A stretch of 64,000 nucleotides of DNA from CAYQLY01 sp964418605 (GCA_964418605.1 CAYQLY010000001.1:186001-250000); one strand, 5' to 3'. Positions 43,191 to 53,075 are shown, numbered from the stretch's first letter. The notes: generated from the letters alone by a model not told the origin. Numbers and translations are program-made.

Positions 43191-44972
43191 TTGAAATCGC
43201 TTGCTCGTCTTAATACGTATTTTCTTCGCTATAAATACCATCTCGTTTTTGGTACAGTATTTGTTATTCTTGCTAATATTTTTTCTATTCTTCCAGGCCG
43301 TGTTATTCGGTATGCTTTAGACTACGTTATACATTCTACAGAGCTTTATTTTGTTTTACAGACACCTTCTTTTCGTTCGTCTTTTTATAATGAAGTGGTT
43401 ATTGCTCTGGTATGGTTAGGTATTATTTTACTTGTACTTGCATTATTGAAAGGTGTTTTTATGTATTTTATGCGGCAAACTATTATTGTGATGTCTCGTC
43501 GGATAGAGTACGATTTGAAAGGTGATATTTATTATCATTATCAAACATTGCCGTTAAGTTTTTATAGAAAAAATAATACAGGTGATTTAATGGCTCGTAT
43601 TTCCGAAGATGTTAGTCGAGTACGTATGTATGTAGGCCCGGCTATTATGTATAGTATTAACTTGTTTTTCACCTGTATACTCACCATTTCATATATGTTT
43701 TACATTGATCCGAAGTTGGCTCTTTTCTCACTTATACCTTTGCCTATACTTTCAGTGAGTGTTTATATTGTTAATGGCTTAATTAATAAACGATCTGAAG
43801 AGATTCAACAAAGTTTATCTAGATTGTCCACTTTTGTTCAAGAGTCTTTTTCGGGTATCCGGGTATTGAAATCGTTTGTGCGTGAGGATCAGTTTTCAGA
43901 TTTGTTCTCAAAAGAAAATGATACTTATAAACAAAAGTCATTACGTCTGAATTTTGTGGAATCCTTGTTTTCTCCAGCTATTTTAGTTTTGGTAGGATTG
44001 AGCACAATAGTTGTTGTCTATGTAGGCGGGATAGAAGTGATGAGGGGCACAATTACGCCTGGTGTTATCGCAGAGTTTATTATTTATATTAATCTTTTGA
44101 CGTGGCCTATCGTATCGTTAGGGTCAGTTATTAGTATGATTCAACGAGCAGCAGCTTCTCAAAAGCGCATTAATGAGTTTTTGGATATTCAAACAGATAT
44201 TGTTTCTCGCGAACATTTCAAAAAGACGATAGATGGAAGTATTGTATTTGATAAAGTTAGTCTAGTTTATCCAGAATCAGGTATAAAAGCATTAAATGAT
44301 ATTAGCTTTTCGATAAAAGCAGGGGAAGTAGTAGCTATTGTAGGACCGACAGGTTCAGGTAAAAGTACGTTGGCCAATTTAATCTGCCGGTTATATGATG
44401 CTACTTCTGGAGCAATTTATATAGATGGTATTGATAACCGATCATATGATGTTGCTTCACTTCGTGAACAAATAGGTTATGTACCTCAAGATGTATTTTT
44501 ATTTTCAGATACTATTCGGCATACCATTTCTTTTGGTTTTTCTGAAGCAACAGAAGATGCTATTATTCAGGCTGCCAAGGATGCGGACGTCTATGATACG
44601 ATTCTCGGATTTTCACATGGATTAGATACTGTGATTGGAGAGCGAGGTATTACGCTTTCTGGAGGGCAGAAGCAGCGTATCTCCATAGCACGTGCCATTA
44701 TTCGTAAGCCTCGTTTATTAATTCTAGATGATTGTCTTTCAGCAGTAGATACAAAAACAGAAAGCGTTATTTTACATAATCTTAAAAAGATTATGTATGA
44801 TCGAACATCTCTTATTATTTCTCATCGTATTTCTTCTGTGAAGTTAGCCAATCGCATTTTGGTTATGCGAGAAGGCATGATAGTGGAAGATGGATCACAT
44901 GAAGATCTTTTACAGCTCAACGGGTTTTATAAAGAGTTATATGAAAAACAGTTAAGGGTAGAGGATCTATAG
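43191..44972 (+). CDS. ABC exporter, fused permease/ATPase (MsbA/MdlA-like)
   Basis: 593 residues from a TTG start. Six transmembrane helices (about 15-305) are followed by the nucleotide-binding domain: Walker A VGPTGSGKSTLA, Q-loop YVPQDVFLF, signature LSGGQKQRISIARA, Walker B PRLLILDDCLSAVD and switch His in LIISHRISS. The residue after the Walker B Asp is Asp instead of Glu, as in MdlA-type exporters. It may move lipids or peptides; the substrate is not visible. The start codon follows the metallophosphatase stop by 4 bp. Confidence 0.92.
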   Translation: MKSLARLNTYFLRYKYHLVFGTVFVILANIFSILPGRVIRYALDYVIHSTELYFVLQTPSFRSSFYNEVVIALVWLGIILLVLALLKGVFMYFMRQTIIVMSRRIEYDLKGDIYYHYQTLPLSFYRKNNTGDLMARISEDVSRVRMYVGPAIMYSINLFFTCILTISYMFYIDPKLALFSLIPLPILSVSVYIVNGLINKRSEEIQQSLSRLSTFVQESFSGIRVLKSFVREDQFSDLFSKENDTYKQKSLRLNFVESLFSPAILVLVGLSTIVVVYVGGIEVMRGTITPGVIAEFIIYINLLTWPIVSLGSVISMIQRAAASQKRINEFLDIQTDIVSREHFKKTIDGSIVFDKVSLVYPESGIKALNDISFSIKAGEVVAIVGPTGSGKSTLANLICRLYDATSGAIYIDGIDNRSYDVASLREQIGYVPQDVFLFSDTIRHTISFGFSEATEDAIIQAAKDADVYDTILGFSHGLDTVIGERGITLSGGQKQRISIARAIIRKPRLLILDDCLSAVDTKTESVILHNLKKIMYDRTSLIISHRISSVKLANRILVMREGMIVEDGSHEDLLQLNGFYKELYEKQLRVEDL

Positions 44973-45023
44973 TTTTTTGCATACTTATTTTTTTGTTAAT
45001 TTGCAGACATAAAAAATTATATT

Positions 45024-45812
45024 ATGAAACCAACAGCCAATATACATCTTGATATTAGAAACCACACGTTATATCTTACTATTCATCGAGAAGACAAACT
45101 TAATGCGCTCAACCAAGCAACCATGAAAGACCTTGATCGTGCTTTTACCTATGCAGCTAAGGAAAAATCAATTAGAGGTGTTATTCTTACTGGTCAGGGA
45201 ACGAAAGCTTTTGTGGCAGGTGCTGATATCGGTGAGATTGGTAAGCTGACTTTGCAGAAGGGAAAAAAATTTGCTCAAGATGGGCATAAAACGTTCTCTA
45301 AAATTGAACATTGTCCAAAACCTGTAATTGCAGCAGTTAATGGATTTGCATTAGGTGGAGGTTGTGAATTGTCTATGGCTTGTCATCTTCGTGTGGCAGT
45401 GAAAATAGCCAAGTTTAGCCAGCCTGAAGTTAATTTGGGTATTATACCAGGATATGGAGGTACTCAGCGTTTAGTACATTTGGTAGGCAGGGGTAAAGCG
45501 ATGGAGTTGATGATGACTGCTGAGATGATTGATGCTGAACAAGCTTTAAGATTAGGATTAGTAAATTATGTGGTAGAGAGTCATGAGAGTCTTTTGCCGA
45601 AGTGCGAAGAAATATTACATAAGATTTATGAAAAAGCGCCAATAGCTATTTCTCAAGTTATTCAGTCAGTATATGCTGCCGTTTATCAGTCCGGTGAAAA
45701 GGGATACCTAGCTGAAGCAAACGGTTTTGCAAAATGTATTTCATCTAAAGATTTTAAAGAAGGGACTCAGGCCTTTTTGCAAAAACGTAGACCTGTATTT
45801 ACCGGAAAGTAG
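45024..45812 (+). CDS. Enoyl-CoA hydratase (crotonase)
   Basis: 262 residues. Hydrates trans-2-enoyl-CoA in fatty-acid oxidation. The oxyanion hole is in FVAGADIGEIG and NGFALGGGCELSMA. The two catalytic Glu correspond to SQPEVNLGIIPGYGGTQR and GRGKAMELMMTAE. A promoter-like TTTG at 44976 with TAATTTG at 44997 precedes the ATG. It is convergent with the PorW-like gene with only 9 bp between stops and no visible hairpin. Confidence 0.93.
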   Translation: MKPTANIHLDIRNHTLYLTIHREDKLNALNQATMKDLDRAFTYAAKEKSIRGVILTGQGTKAFVAGADIGEIGKLTLQKGKKFAQDGHKTFSKIEHCPKPVIAAVNGFALGGGCELSMACHLRVAVKIAKFSQPEVNLGIIPGYGGTQRLVHLVGRGKAMELMMTAEMIDAEQALRLGLVNYVVESHESLLPKCEEILHKIYEKAPIAISQVIQSVYAAVYQSGEKGYLAEANGFAKCISSKDFKEGTQAFLQKRRPVFTGK

Positions 45813-45821
45813 AAGAAAACT

Positions 45822-48002
45822 TTATTTTTCTTTTTTTTCTTTTTTTCTCAATACTCCTTCAGGCAGTTTATCCGCTGTTTGAAGGAGTTGTTGGGCTTGC
45901 TTTGAAAGTGGGCTATCTGGATAGCTTTGAATAAATTCTTTAAGTACGATTTTATATATAGAGGCATCTTCTTGTTGAATCGTGATGAGGGCTTGTAAGA
46001 AAGCAAACTTATCAATCAGTAGATTTTTAGGATATAAATTTTTAACACTATCAATGTAGTGTTCTGCTTTAGGCCATTGGTGCTCAGTATATAGTTGAAA
46101 GCTGACTTTATAGAGACTATCCAAAAGCTCTTCACTTCGTTTAGTATCTGATAAATAAGAGGGATTATTAATCAGGTTTGCCCATACAGAGTTGGGATAC
46201 GTTTCGAGTACTAATTTTTTATAACGATCTTGATAAGCTGTATTTTTTTCTTTAGCATATAAAAGGTATAAATAGTAAAGTGTTTCAGCATGATGCTTGG
46301 TCTGAGGATAGCGCTCAAGTGACTTTTCAAATGTTTGAATAGCATTTTTGGTTTCTTCCAATTCTTGATGATAGATTTTTCCTAATTGAAAATAAGCTTC
46401 TTGTAGCCGCTCATCTGACTTTTCAAAATCTTCTTTTGTTCGTGGGATGTTGCGCAGCAAATCTGCTCTTGTGATTTTATCGGATACAGTTTTTGTTTTT
46501 AATGTATCACCTATTTTTGTATCTGAATTAAAACTAATGATTGATTCTTTAGTGGATCGTCTCCAATTATCTTCTAGTGCACGATTACCCCATATACTTG
46601 TGAACGTTGTTTTTCCCTGACTGATAGCAATAGGAGTATAAAAATACCAAGTTCCCTCTTCTGGTGAATTTGTTGATGTGTTTAAAGTTGTATAAGAAGA
46701 CGAATTGCCTTGTTGTTTTTTAGTTAATAATAAATCTTTTTCTTTGTTCTTTTTCTCGGCCATATCATCGAGTAGGCGATAGAGTTTAATGCTATCCATT
46801 TTTCCTAGTTGCTGTAAACTATCTTCTTCTGTGACAATAGTGAATTGTTTTACAAATTCAGCTAACGAGAGTTGGCGTTTCAATGTTTTTTCAAAAATTG
46901 CTTCTGTTTTAGGTATGTTAGTTGCAGCGCTATCATAATACAATTTAGCAGTTGTGTATTTTTTTAATTTTTCATAATAAATTTCTCCAAATTTTAAGTA
47001 AGATAATCCTTTTTGTTTTTTATTTTTTTGACTTTTTTGGATAGATAATTGAAGATATTCCATCGTTTTAGGAATATGGTCTTGCTTTAATTCAAATTTA
47101 GCCATCTCATAATAGATCTTGTCTTGAAACTCCTCATTTCGAATATCTTTTAATAAACGCTTAAAACTTTTTTGAGTCCATCTAATATCAGATGAGTTAC
47201 TAACTTCTGTTACAGAGGCTAGATTAAGTTGGGCATAGAAACGGAGCGCATAGCTTGGGTGACTTTTTAATACATACTCATAATTAATACGAGCATTTTT
47301 ATCATCAGCCCTCAGTTGATGTAGCTGTCCATTGATGAAATACCATCGTGCGCGGTATTTTTTATTCGGAGATGTTGAAATTACATTTTCTAAATAAGGT
47401 TCTGCTTTTTTGTATTCTTTTTTAGTGATAAAATAATGTGCTTTTAATAGATTAAACGTATTGATATTTTCAGTATTTAATTTTTCTTTTCTTAAATAAT
47501 CTACTGTGGCTATTGCACTTGTAAATAATGAACTATCAATGAATACCCTCATCAATCCTAGAAGAGATTGATGTTTGATGTGTTCATCCTTTGCTTTAGT
47601 GTTAATGTATTTAAATGTTTCAATAGCATTCTTGTAGTCGTGCATATAAAGTCTACCTTGGGCAATGAGCAGAAAACAATTATCAGTCCATCGGCTACCT
47701 GGATGTCGTTGAATAGATAGAGATGCTTTTTTAATCTGCTCATCAGCTAGCTTTTCAACGGTTGTTTTTTTGTCTTGGTCAATGGCAGGGAATAAAGACA
47801 ATATATAATCAAAGTCATCCGTAGGATAGGTTTGAATGATTTTTTTTATTTCTAGGTTTTTTTGATAAGCTAGGAAATAAGGATTAAATCGGGCAGTGAC
47901 ATTATGATATACCTTGCTAATAGGGTTGCAAGCGTATAAAAAAATAACTGTAACCAAGAGTTGTACAGTTATTTTTTTAATACTATTAATAGAATTAAGC
48001 AT
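45822..48002 (-). CDS. porW: PorW/SprE-like T9SS lipoprotein with TPRs
   Basis: 726 residues. A lipobox Cys (VIFLYACNPISK, C25) starts the mature lipoprotein. 'YHNVTARFNPYFLAY' resembles the N-terminus of SprE/PorW, the periplasmic/outer-membrane TPR lipoprotein needed for type IX secretion and gliding. Many TPR units follow, and a non-repeat insertion with charged linkers occurs around 430-520. Identification rests on the motif and lipobox-plus-TPR architecture. The neighbouring T9SS type B substrates make a secretion role credible. Its start overlaps the Yip1-like gene by 8 bp. Confidence 0.75.
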   Translation of the reverse strand: MLNSINSIKKITVQLLVTVIFLYACNPISKVYHNVTARFNPYFLAYQKNLEIKKIIQTYPTDDFDYILSLFPAIDQDKKTTVEKLADEQIKKASLSIQRHPGSRWTDNCFLLIAQGRLYMHDYKNAIETFKYINTKAKDEHIKHQSLLGLMRVFIDSSLFTSAIATVDYLRKEKLNTENINTFNLLKAHYFITKKEYKKAEPYLENVISTSPNKKYRARWYFINGQLHQLRADDKNARINYEYVLKSHPSYALRFYAQLNLASVTEVSNSSDIRWTQKSFKRLLKDIRNEEFQDKIYYEMAKFELKQDHIPKTMEYLQLSIQKSQKNKKQKGLSYLKFGEIYYEKLKKYTTAKLYYDSAATNIPKTEAIFEKTLKRQLSLAEFVKQFTIVTEEDSLQQLGKMDSIKLYRLLDDMAEKKNKEKDLLLTKKQQGNSSSYTTLNTSTNSPEEGTWYFYTPIAISQGKTTFTSIWGNRALEDNWRRSTKESIISFNSDTKIGDTLKTKTVSDKITRADLLRNIPRTKEDFEKSDERLQEAYFQLGKIYHQELEETKNAIQTFEKSLERYPQTKHHAETLYYLYLLYAKEKNTAYQDRYKKLVLETYPNSVWANLINNPSYLSDTKRSEELLDSLYKVSFQLYTEHQWPKAEHYIDSVKNLYPKNLLIDKFAFLQALITIQQEDASIYKIVLKEFIQSYPDSPLSKQAQQLLQTADKLPEGVLRKKEKKEK

Positions 48003-48762
48003 TTACTTTTAAAGAAGGCTGAAATGATTCTGCTAGTAATGCAGCAAGACCTGTATATATAAAGCTAATTATTCCAATAATGAGAACAGCATATACAAAT
48101 GAGTTTCCATCATTGAATAGAGCGGCTATACTCATTGTAAAAAAATAAAAAAATAAAAGAAGACCTTCAATAAGAATAGCAATAGCTAAACCAGCTAGCC
48201 ATGCATGTCTGTATACAGGAATAAGGTGAAAGCCTAGTTTTTTATCATTAACTTGGATGATGAATAAGGCGGCAAATAAATAGGGCAGAGCTATTTTTAG
48301 CATGGTGATGAGTAAACTTATAAATGCACCTAGCTCTACGCTTCCCATTGAAAATAATCCTATTGAAAAAAATTTGTAAGTGATGCTTTCTAAAAGAGTT
48401 AAGATGCCAAGCAAGATAAGATAGTGCTTAGCTTCTTTTTTTAAGAAAACAGTAAAAAAATTTTCTAGTTTAGATGTTGACATATTGTATTTGATCAAGT
48501 ATACACCATATACTCCAAGATGGTATAAAATCGAGCTTTTTGCCATGCTCATAAAATAAAATTTGAAATAATACTTAAATGGCGTATTGTGAGCTCCTTC
48601 CCAGATCATTACAAATACGCTACAAGCTAATGTAGTGATACATGCTACAAGCAGCGCTAGTCCAACTACAGCTAAGCTCTGTAAGACTATTTTTTTTATA
48701 GACCCCTCATACCAGCTGAGAGAAGCCATTGTCGATTTTTTAAGCGTTGAAATAACTGTCAT
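47995..48762 (-). CDS. Yip1-like multi-pass membrane protein
   Basis: 255 residues with about five to six transmembrane segments (SLAVVGLALLVACITTLACS, HYLILLGILTLLESITY, AFISLLITMLKIALPYLFAAL, AWLAGLAIAILIEGLLLFFY, YAVLIIGIISFIYTGLAALL). The layout of the hydrophobic helices resembles Yip1-domain proteins, but no catalytic feature is visible. It overlaps the PorW-like lipoprotein gene by 8 bp and is cotranscribed with it. It may be a membrane partner. Confidence 0.65.
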   Translation of the reverse strand: MTVISTLKKSTMASLSWYEGSIKKIVLQSLAVVGLALLVACITTLACSVFVMIWEGAHNTPFKYYFKFYFMSMAKSSILYHLGVYGVYLIKYNMSTSKLENFFTVFLKKEAKHYLILLGILTLLESITYKFFSIGLFSMGSVELGAFISLLITMLKIALPYLFAALFIIQVNDKKLGFHLIPVYRHAWLAGLAIAILIEGLLLFFYFFTMSIAALFNDGNSFVYAVLIIGIISFIYTGLAALLAESFQPSLKVNA

Positions 48763-48891
48763 GATTAATTTTGGGTTTAATATCTGCTAAAATACATGGA
48801 ATGTATATAAATAACAAGCCATATGTATGATCTGTTTTTTTAGTATAAAAGGCTTATTTTTGTTTTCAACGCATTAGATCTATAAACTATT

Positions 48892-49755
48892 TTGAAAATC
48901 AGAAAAACATTATCGAGTTGGTTGGCTGTCAAGTATATACTCACTATTCGGAATGAAGAAAATTTGGAGAGTAGAAAAACAATTGTATACAACCATGCGA
49001 AGCTTATTTTGGGTATAAGTACTATTTTTTTGGTGGTATTAGTTAGTTGTCTTTATCTTTCTAAGACTATACTAGCTCAATGGCTTGATCCACGCTATCA
49101 AGAAATAGAGCTTAAGAAACAAGTAGTTAATCTTTCATTTAAGGTCGATTCGTTGAATTTAGAAATGGCTAGAAAAAATAATTTTATTTTAAATATAAAA
49201 AAAATTATAAGTGGTGATAAATCCTTACTTAAAGAAGATTCGCTGAATTATATTCAGATGACTCATTCTGTCTCAATGAAAGACCTTGATCAAACTAATC
49301 CAGTTGATCAGGCTTTTCGCAAAGAAATGGAAAATGAAACCTATTCAGACCTGTCAAAAAAGCAAAATATAACCGATCAGCTTCAGTCTCTTTTTTTCTT
49401 TACTCCTCTATCTGGGATAGTTGTTTCTAAATTTAACCCAGAAATACATCGTATGGGGATAGATATTTTATCTCAAGATGATGAATCAGTTAAATCTATT
49501 GCTGATGGAGTAGTTATATTTTCCTCTTGGGCACAGGAAGGAGAATATGTTGTCATTATACAGCATCTTAATGATATTTTATCCATTTATAAACATAATG
49601 CGACTTTGTTAAAAAAAGTTGGTAACTTTGTAAAAGCCGGTGATATAATAGCTATAGCTGGCTCCGAAATGGAAGGTGGAGTTGGATCTCGTATTTACTT
49701 TGAACTGTGGTATGGGGGAAATCCAGTTAATCCTGAAGATTTCATAACATTTTAG
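48892..49755 (+). CDS. Degenerate LytM/M23-family protein
   Basis: 287 residues from a TTG start. One transmembrane helix (LILGISTIFLVVLVSCLYLS), a coiled-coil/linker region (about 65-120), then an M23 fold (residues about 165-287) with GVVIFSSWAQEGEYVVIIQH. The zinc-binding first His is displaced (H186 in HRMGID rather than H-x-G-x-D) and the second HxH is replaced by R267-I268-Y269 (GSRIYFELWYG). It is therefore probably not a peptidase but a regulator or scaffold such as EnvC-type LytM factors. It lies 14 bp upstream of a bactofilin gene, a pairing known for cell-shape systems. Confidence 0.85.
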   Translation: MKIRKTLSSWLAVKYILTIRNEENLESRKTIVYNHAKLILGISTIFLVVLVSCLYLSKTILAQWLDPRYQEIELKKQVVNLSFKVDSLNLEMARKNNFILNIKKIISGDKSLLKEDSLNYIQMTHSVSMKDLDQTNPVDQAFRKEMENETYSDLSKKQNITDQLQSLFFFTPLSGIVVSKFNPEIHRMGIDILSQDDESVKSIADGVVIFSSWAQEGEYVVIIQHLNDILSIYKHNATLLKKVGNFVKAGDIIAIAGSEMEGGVGSRIYFELWYGGNPVNPEDFITF

Positions 49756-49769
49756 CTTTTTAATGTACC

Positions 49770-50168
49770 ATGATTAAAAAAAAAGAACAAAAGAAAAAAC
49801 TAGCAGAATTAAGTGGATCTAGTAATATTATTAGTAAAGGTACTATAATAGATGGCCACATTGAAGCCTTTGGAAATATTCGTATTGAAGGAAAGGTTAC
49901 AGGTAATGTGAAATCCAAATTAAAAACTGTCATTAGTGATTCGGCCTTTGTTGAAGGCGATATTTTAACTCAAAACGCTGAAATTGCTGGGGAGGTCAAA
50001 GGTAATATTGAGGTAGCAGAATTGCTTATCTTAAAGTCTACAGCTCATATTGAAGGCGATATTGTAACTAATCGTTTAGCTATTGAGGTTGGTGCTACAT
50101 TTAATGGTAATTGTAAAATGGGTGCCAAAGTAAAAGAAATTACTATTGGGGAAATCAAACAAGCCTGA
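49770..50168 (+). CDS. Bactofilin
   Basis: 132 residues. Cytoskeletal beta-helix protein. The whole length is made of short hydrophobic repeats (GTIIDGHIEAFGNIRIEGKV, VEGDILTQNAEIAGEVKGNI) with basic N-terminal and C-terminal ends, as in bactofilins that polymerise on membranes. It overlaps the downstream AtpZ-like gene by 23 bp and follows the degenerate M23 gene by 14 bp. A cell-shape/peptidoglycan role is inferred from the pairing. Confidence 0.93.
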   Translation: MIKKKEQKKKLAELSGSSNIISKGTIIDGHIEAFGNIRIEGKVTGNVKSKLKTVISDSAFVEGDILTQNAEIAGEVKGNIEVAELLILKSTAHIEGDIVTNRLAIEVGATFNGNCKMGAKVKEITIGEIKQA

Positions 50169-50364
50169 AAAAGATGTACAGCAATATTTGAAGTATTCAG
50201 GTATTGCCGTACAAATGATTATTTCTATTCTGGGTTTGGGGTGGCTTGGTGTTCAGATAGATAAAGCAACGCACTTTAACTACTCGATAGGTGCATTGGT
50301 TGGTATGTTGTTAGGTGTTTTTATTTCTATTTATTTGCTTATTAAACAACTTGCAAAAAAATGA
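50146..50364 (+). CDS. AtpZ/AtpI-like membrane protein
   Basis: 72 residues from a TTG start inside the bactofilin end. Two transmembrane helices (VQMIISILGLGWLGVQIDKA, IGALVGMLLGVFISIYLLI) and the AtpZ-like 'GWLGVQID' signature. AtpZ/AtpI genes normally head ATP synthase operons, but atpB does not follow here. The stop overlaps the next gene by 4 bp. Confidence 0.75.
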   Translation: MGKSNKPEKDVQQYLKYSGIAVQMIISILGLGWLGVQIDKATHFNYSIGALVGMLLGVFISIYLLIKQLAKK

Positions 50365-50759
50365 ATCGGCATAAGCATTTTTTAATATATCTTTCCTTGA
50401 TCACTTTTTTTGTAGTAGTTAGTGGCATAGTACTGAGATGCTTTGTCCCAGACTGGATTAATGCGTATCTCTGGTATGAAATAGTCTATATGATATTACT
50501 TACATTGATCACATACATAGTAGCTATGAGAGGTATGAAAAAAGATTTTTATTCTTTTCAAAACTATTATATGGGTATGATGGGAGTAAGACTTTTAGTA
50601 ACTGGTGGATTTATCTTTTTATACTTTTATAGTGTTGAAGAAAAAAAGGATGCCTATTCTTTTCTTATTAATTTTTTCGTTGTATATTTTACATATACTT
50701 TTTTTGAGGTTCTTTTTTTAGTAAAACAGATAAATCAGTCTGATTCAAAACAAAAATAG
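50361..50759 (+). CDS. Small membrane protein of the AtpI context
   Basis: 132 residues with four hydrophobic helices (LSLITFFVVVSGIVL, IVYMILLTLITYIVAM, LLVTGGFIFLYF, INFFVVYFTYTFFEVLFLV). No sequence signature is visible. In Bacteroidota such a frame usually sits between AtpZ and atpB, so it may be the ATP-synthase subunit I equivalent. Here, however, the next gene is a convergent RND transporter (stop abutting at 50760). Confidence 0.6.
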   Translation: MNRHKHFLIYLSLITFFVVVSGIVLRCFVPDWINAYLWYEIVYMILLTLITYIVAMRGMKKDFYSFQNYYMGMMGVRLLVTGGFIFLYFYSVEEKKDAYSFLINFFVVYFTYTFFEVLFLVKQINQSDSKQK

Positions 50760-53075
50760 TTATGTATACATTTTTCGTTTACTCTCTTTATCGAATGATA
50801 CCAGGAGTGTGGGCAGTAACGTTAAATTAGTAATCAATGCAACAAGAAGTGTCGTTGATGTTAATGCCCCAAGAGCAATTGTTCCTCCAAAATCAGATAA
50901 TACAAATATGATAAACCCTGCAAAAAGAATAATAGAGGTATAAATCATACTGAAGCCTGTTTCTCGTAAACCTACACTTATAGCCTCTTGAATATTAAAA
51001 TTATTCTCTTCTAACTCTAATCTATATCTTGCTAAAAAGTGGACCGTATTGTCAACAGCAATACCTAAAACAATACTAAATATAATAGCTGTGCTTGGCT
51101 TTAATGGAATTCCTAAAAAACCCATCAGTCCAGTCGTAATCACAAGTGGAATGAGATTGGGAATTAAGGATATAATAATAATTCTAAGATTCATGAATAA
51201 CATACCATGTGCAATGGCAATAAGAATGATAGCTAACCATATACCTGATTTTAAACTGCTGATGAGATAGTCGTTTCCTTTTATGAAAAGTAAAGTTGAT
51301 CCTGTGATATGACCTTTTAATGAAGTCCCTTTGAAAAAGGAATCTATCGCAGGTCTTATATCCGAATGAATAAGCTTATTGATTTTGATAGATCCGACAT
51401 CCGCTACTTTTAAAGAAATACGCATAAACTGACCTGTGCTGTCTGTAAAATAACTCAAAACGCCTTTTGAGGATTTTGAATTGTTTTTTAAATAAGTATA
51501 AATAAAAGGAAGCTGTTGAGGAGATGGCAGCTGATAGGACGATGTATCGCCATTGAAATACGCCTGTGTTGATGCTTTGACAAAACCAATTAAAGATACG
51601 GGCTTTCCTACTTCAGGAAGCTGGCTCAAAAATGTTTCAAGCGAGTCTATTTTTTGTAGATTACTAATCTTGCGTAATCCATTTGGACGACCAGTATCTA
51701 TAACGATTTCTAAAGGCATCACCCCTTTGAATGTTTTTTCAAAAAAGGCTAAATCTTTTTTGATACTACTATTTTTTGGAAGATCATCGACCATATAAGC
51801 GATGGCTTCTAGTTTCAACGTTCCCCAAATGGAAATGATTAAAACTATTCCTGTAGCTGTATATATAATTCTTCTTCTGTTTTTAGTTAATCTAATTAGC
51901 CACTCAATGAGATTACTAATCATTCGTGAGTCGAGATGCTTAATCGCACGTACATCAGGATTAGGTAAATAAGAGAAAACAATAGGTAGTAGTAATATAC
52001 TGATGATAAATGTCAAACATGTGTTTATTCCTGTTGTGATACCAAATTCTTTGAGTATGGCTACATCGCCTGATATAAATACAAAAAAACCAATAGCTGT
52101 TGTAAGATTAGTGACTACAGTAACAAATCCGATTTTGCTGATTACTTTTTTAAGAGCTTCATATTTGTCTCCATAATGTATAAACTCTTGATGGTATTTA
52201 TTTACTAAGTAAATGCAATTTGGTATAGCTACAATAACGAGGAGTGGTGGTATTAATCCGGTGAGTAATGTTATTTTATAGTTAAGTAAGGCTAAGGTTC
52301 CTAATGACCAAATGATCGTTACGCCTACGAGCAGTAAAGGTACGATGACAGGGTAAATCGATTTGAAGAAAAGAAAGATGATAATGCCTGTCACACAAAG
52401 CGATATCCATAGAAAAAGTTTTAACTCGTCTTTTACTTTGCCAGCCATAATGGTTCGTACATAGGGTAATCCTGCATAGTGTACCTTGATTTCTGTTTCA
52501 GCAGAAAAATGATCTACCATTTTTATAATAGTCGGAATTAAGATCTGCCGTTTACTCGAGTTTAGTGTACGTTTATCAATACTAATGACAACGAGTAGAG
52601 CCCCATCTTTAGTGAGCACTCTTCCTTCATAAAGTTTTATGGATTGGGCAACAGTTAGTAGGCTGTCTAATTCTCTCTGAGACTGTGGCGTTTTATAAAA
52701 AAGTTTTTTGGTCTCAAACTTTTTTTCTAATTCATTTTTATAAAGGTAGTTAAGCTCAGTGACTGAAATAATTTCCTGTATGCCCTCCATTTGGCGAATT
52801 TTTTTGCAAAGTGTTGCCAGTCTATTGAAGTTGTCGAGTTGAAGAGATTTTTTATCGTTTATTCCAATTGCGAATAGATTTCCATCTTCTCCAAACTCTT
52901 TTTTGAATTTTTCAAAGTAAATCATGTCCTCATCATCTGCTGGAACAGTACTCAGAAAATCATACCCCATGACGACTTCTTTCCCTTTGTAGCCCATCCA
53001 TATGGTTGTTCCTATTAAAAAAATAAGAATAAGAAATCTGTACTTAAGTGTCCAACTGGCAAATTTTTCCCACAT
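50760..53075 (-). CDS. RND/MMPL-family exporter
   Basis: 771 residues. A classic duplicated RND layout: TM1 (FLILIFLIGTTIWMGYKGKE), a large periplasmic loop (about 35-225), TM2-6 (LFLWISLCVTGIIIFLFFKS, ITLLTGLIPPLLVIVAIP), then the second half with TM7, a second loop and TM8-12 (IIFSIVLGIAVDNTVHFLA). The IPPLLVIVAIPNCIYL and IVLGIAVDNTVHFLARY segments are typical of sterol-sensing/MMPL-type proteins, often lipid or hopanoid exporters. The substrate is unknown. Monocistronic. Confidence 0.9.
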   Translation of the reverse strand: MWEKFASWTLKYRFLILIFLIGTTIWMGYKGKEVVMGYDFLSTVPADDEDMIYFEKFKKEFGEDGNLFAIGINDKKSLQLDNFNRLATLCKKIRQMEGIQEIISVTELNYLYKNELEKKFETKKLFYKTPQSQRELDSLLTVAQSIKLYEGRVLTKDGALLVVISIDKRTLNSSKRQILIPTIIKMVDHFSAETEIKVHYAGLPYVRTIMAGKVKDELKLFLWISLCVTGIIIFLFFKSIYPVIVPLLLVGVTIIWSLGTLALLNYKITLLTGLIPPLLVIVAIPNCIYLVNKYHQEFIHYGDKYEALKKVISKIGFVTVVTNLTTAIGFFVFISGDVAILKEFGITTGINTCLTFIISILLLPIVFSYLPNPDVRAIKHLDSRMISNLIEWLIRLTKNRRRIIYTATGIVLIISIWGTLKLEAIAYMVDDLPKNSSIKKDLAFFEKTFKGVMPLEIVIDTGRPNGLRKISNLQKIDSLETFLSQLPEVGKPVSLIGFVKASTQAYFNGDTSSYQLPSPQQLPFIYTYLKNNSKSSKGVLSYFTDSTGQFMRISLKVADVGSIKINKLIHSDIRPAIDSFFKGTSLKGHITGSTLLFIKGNDYLISSLKSGIWLAIILIAIAHGMLFMNLRIIIISLIPNLIPLVITTGLMGFLGIPLKPSTAIIFSIVLGIAVDNTVHFLARYRLELEENNFNIQEAISVGLRETGFSMIYTSIILFAGFIIFVLSDFGGTIALGALTSTTLLVALITNLTLLPTLLVSFDKESKRKMYT

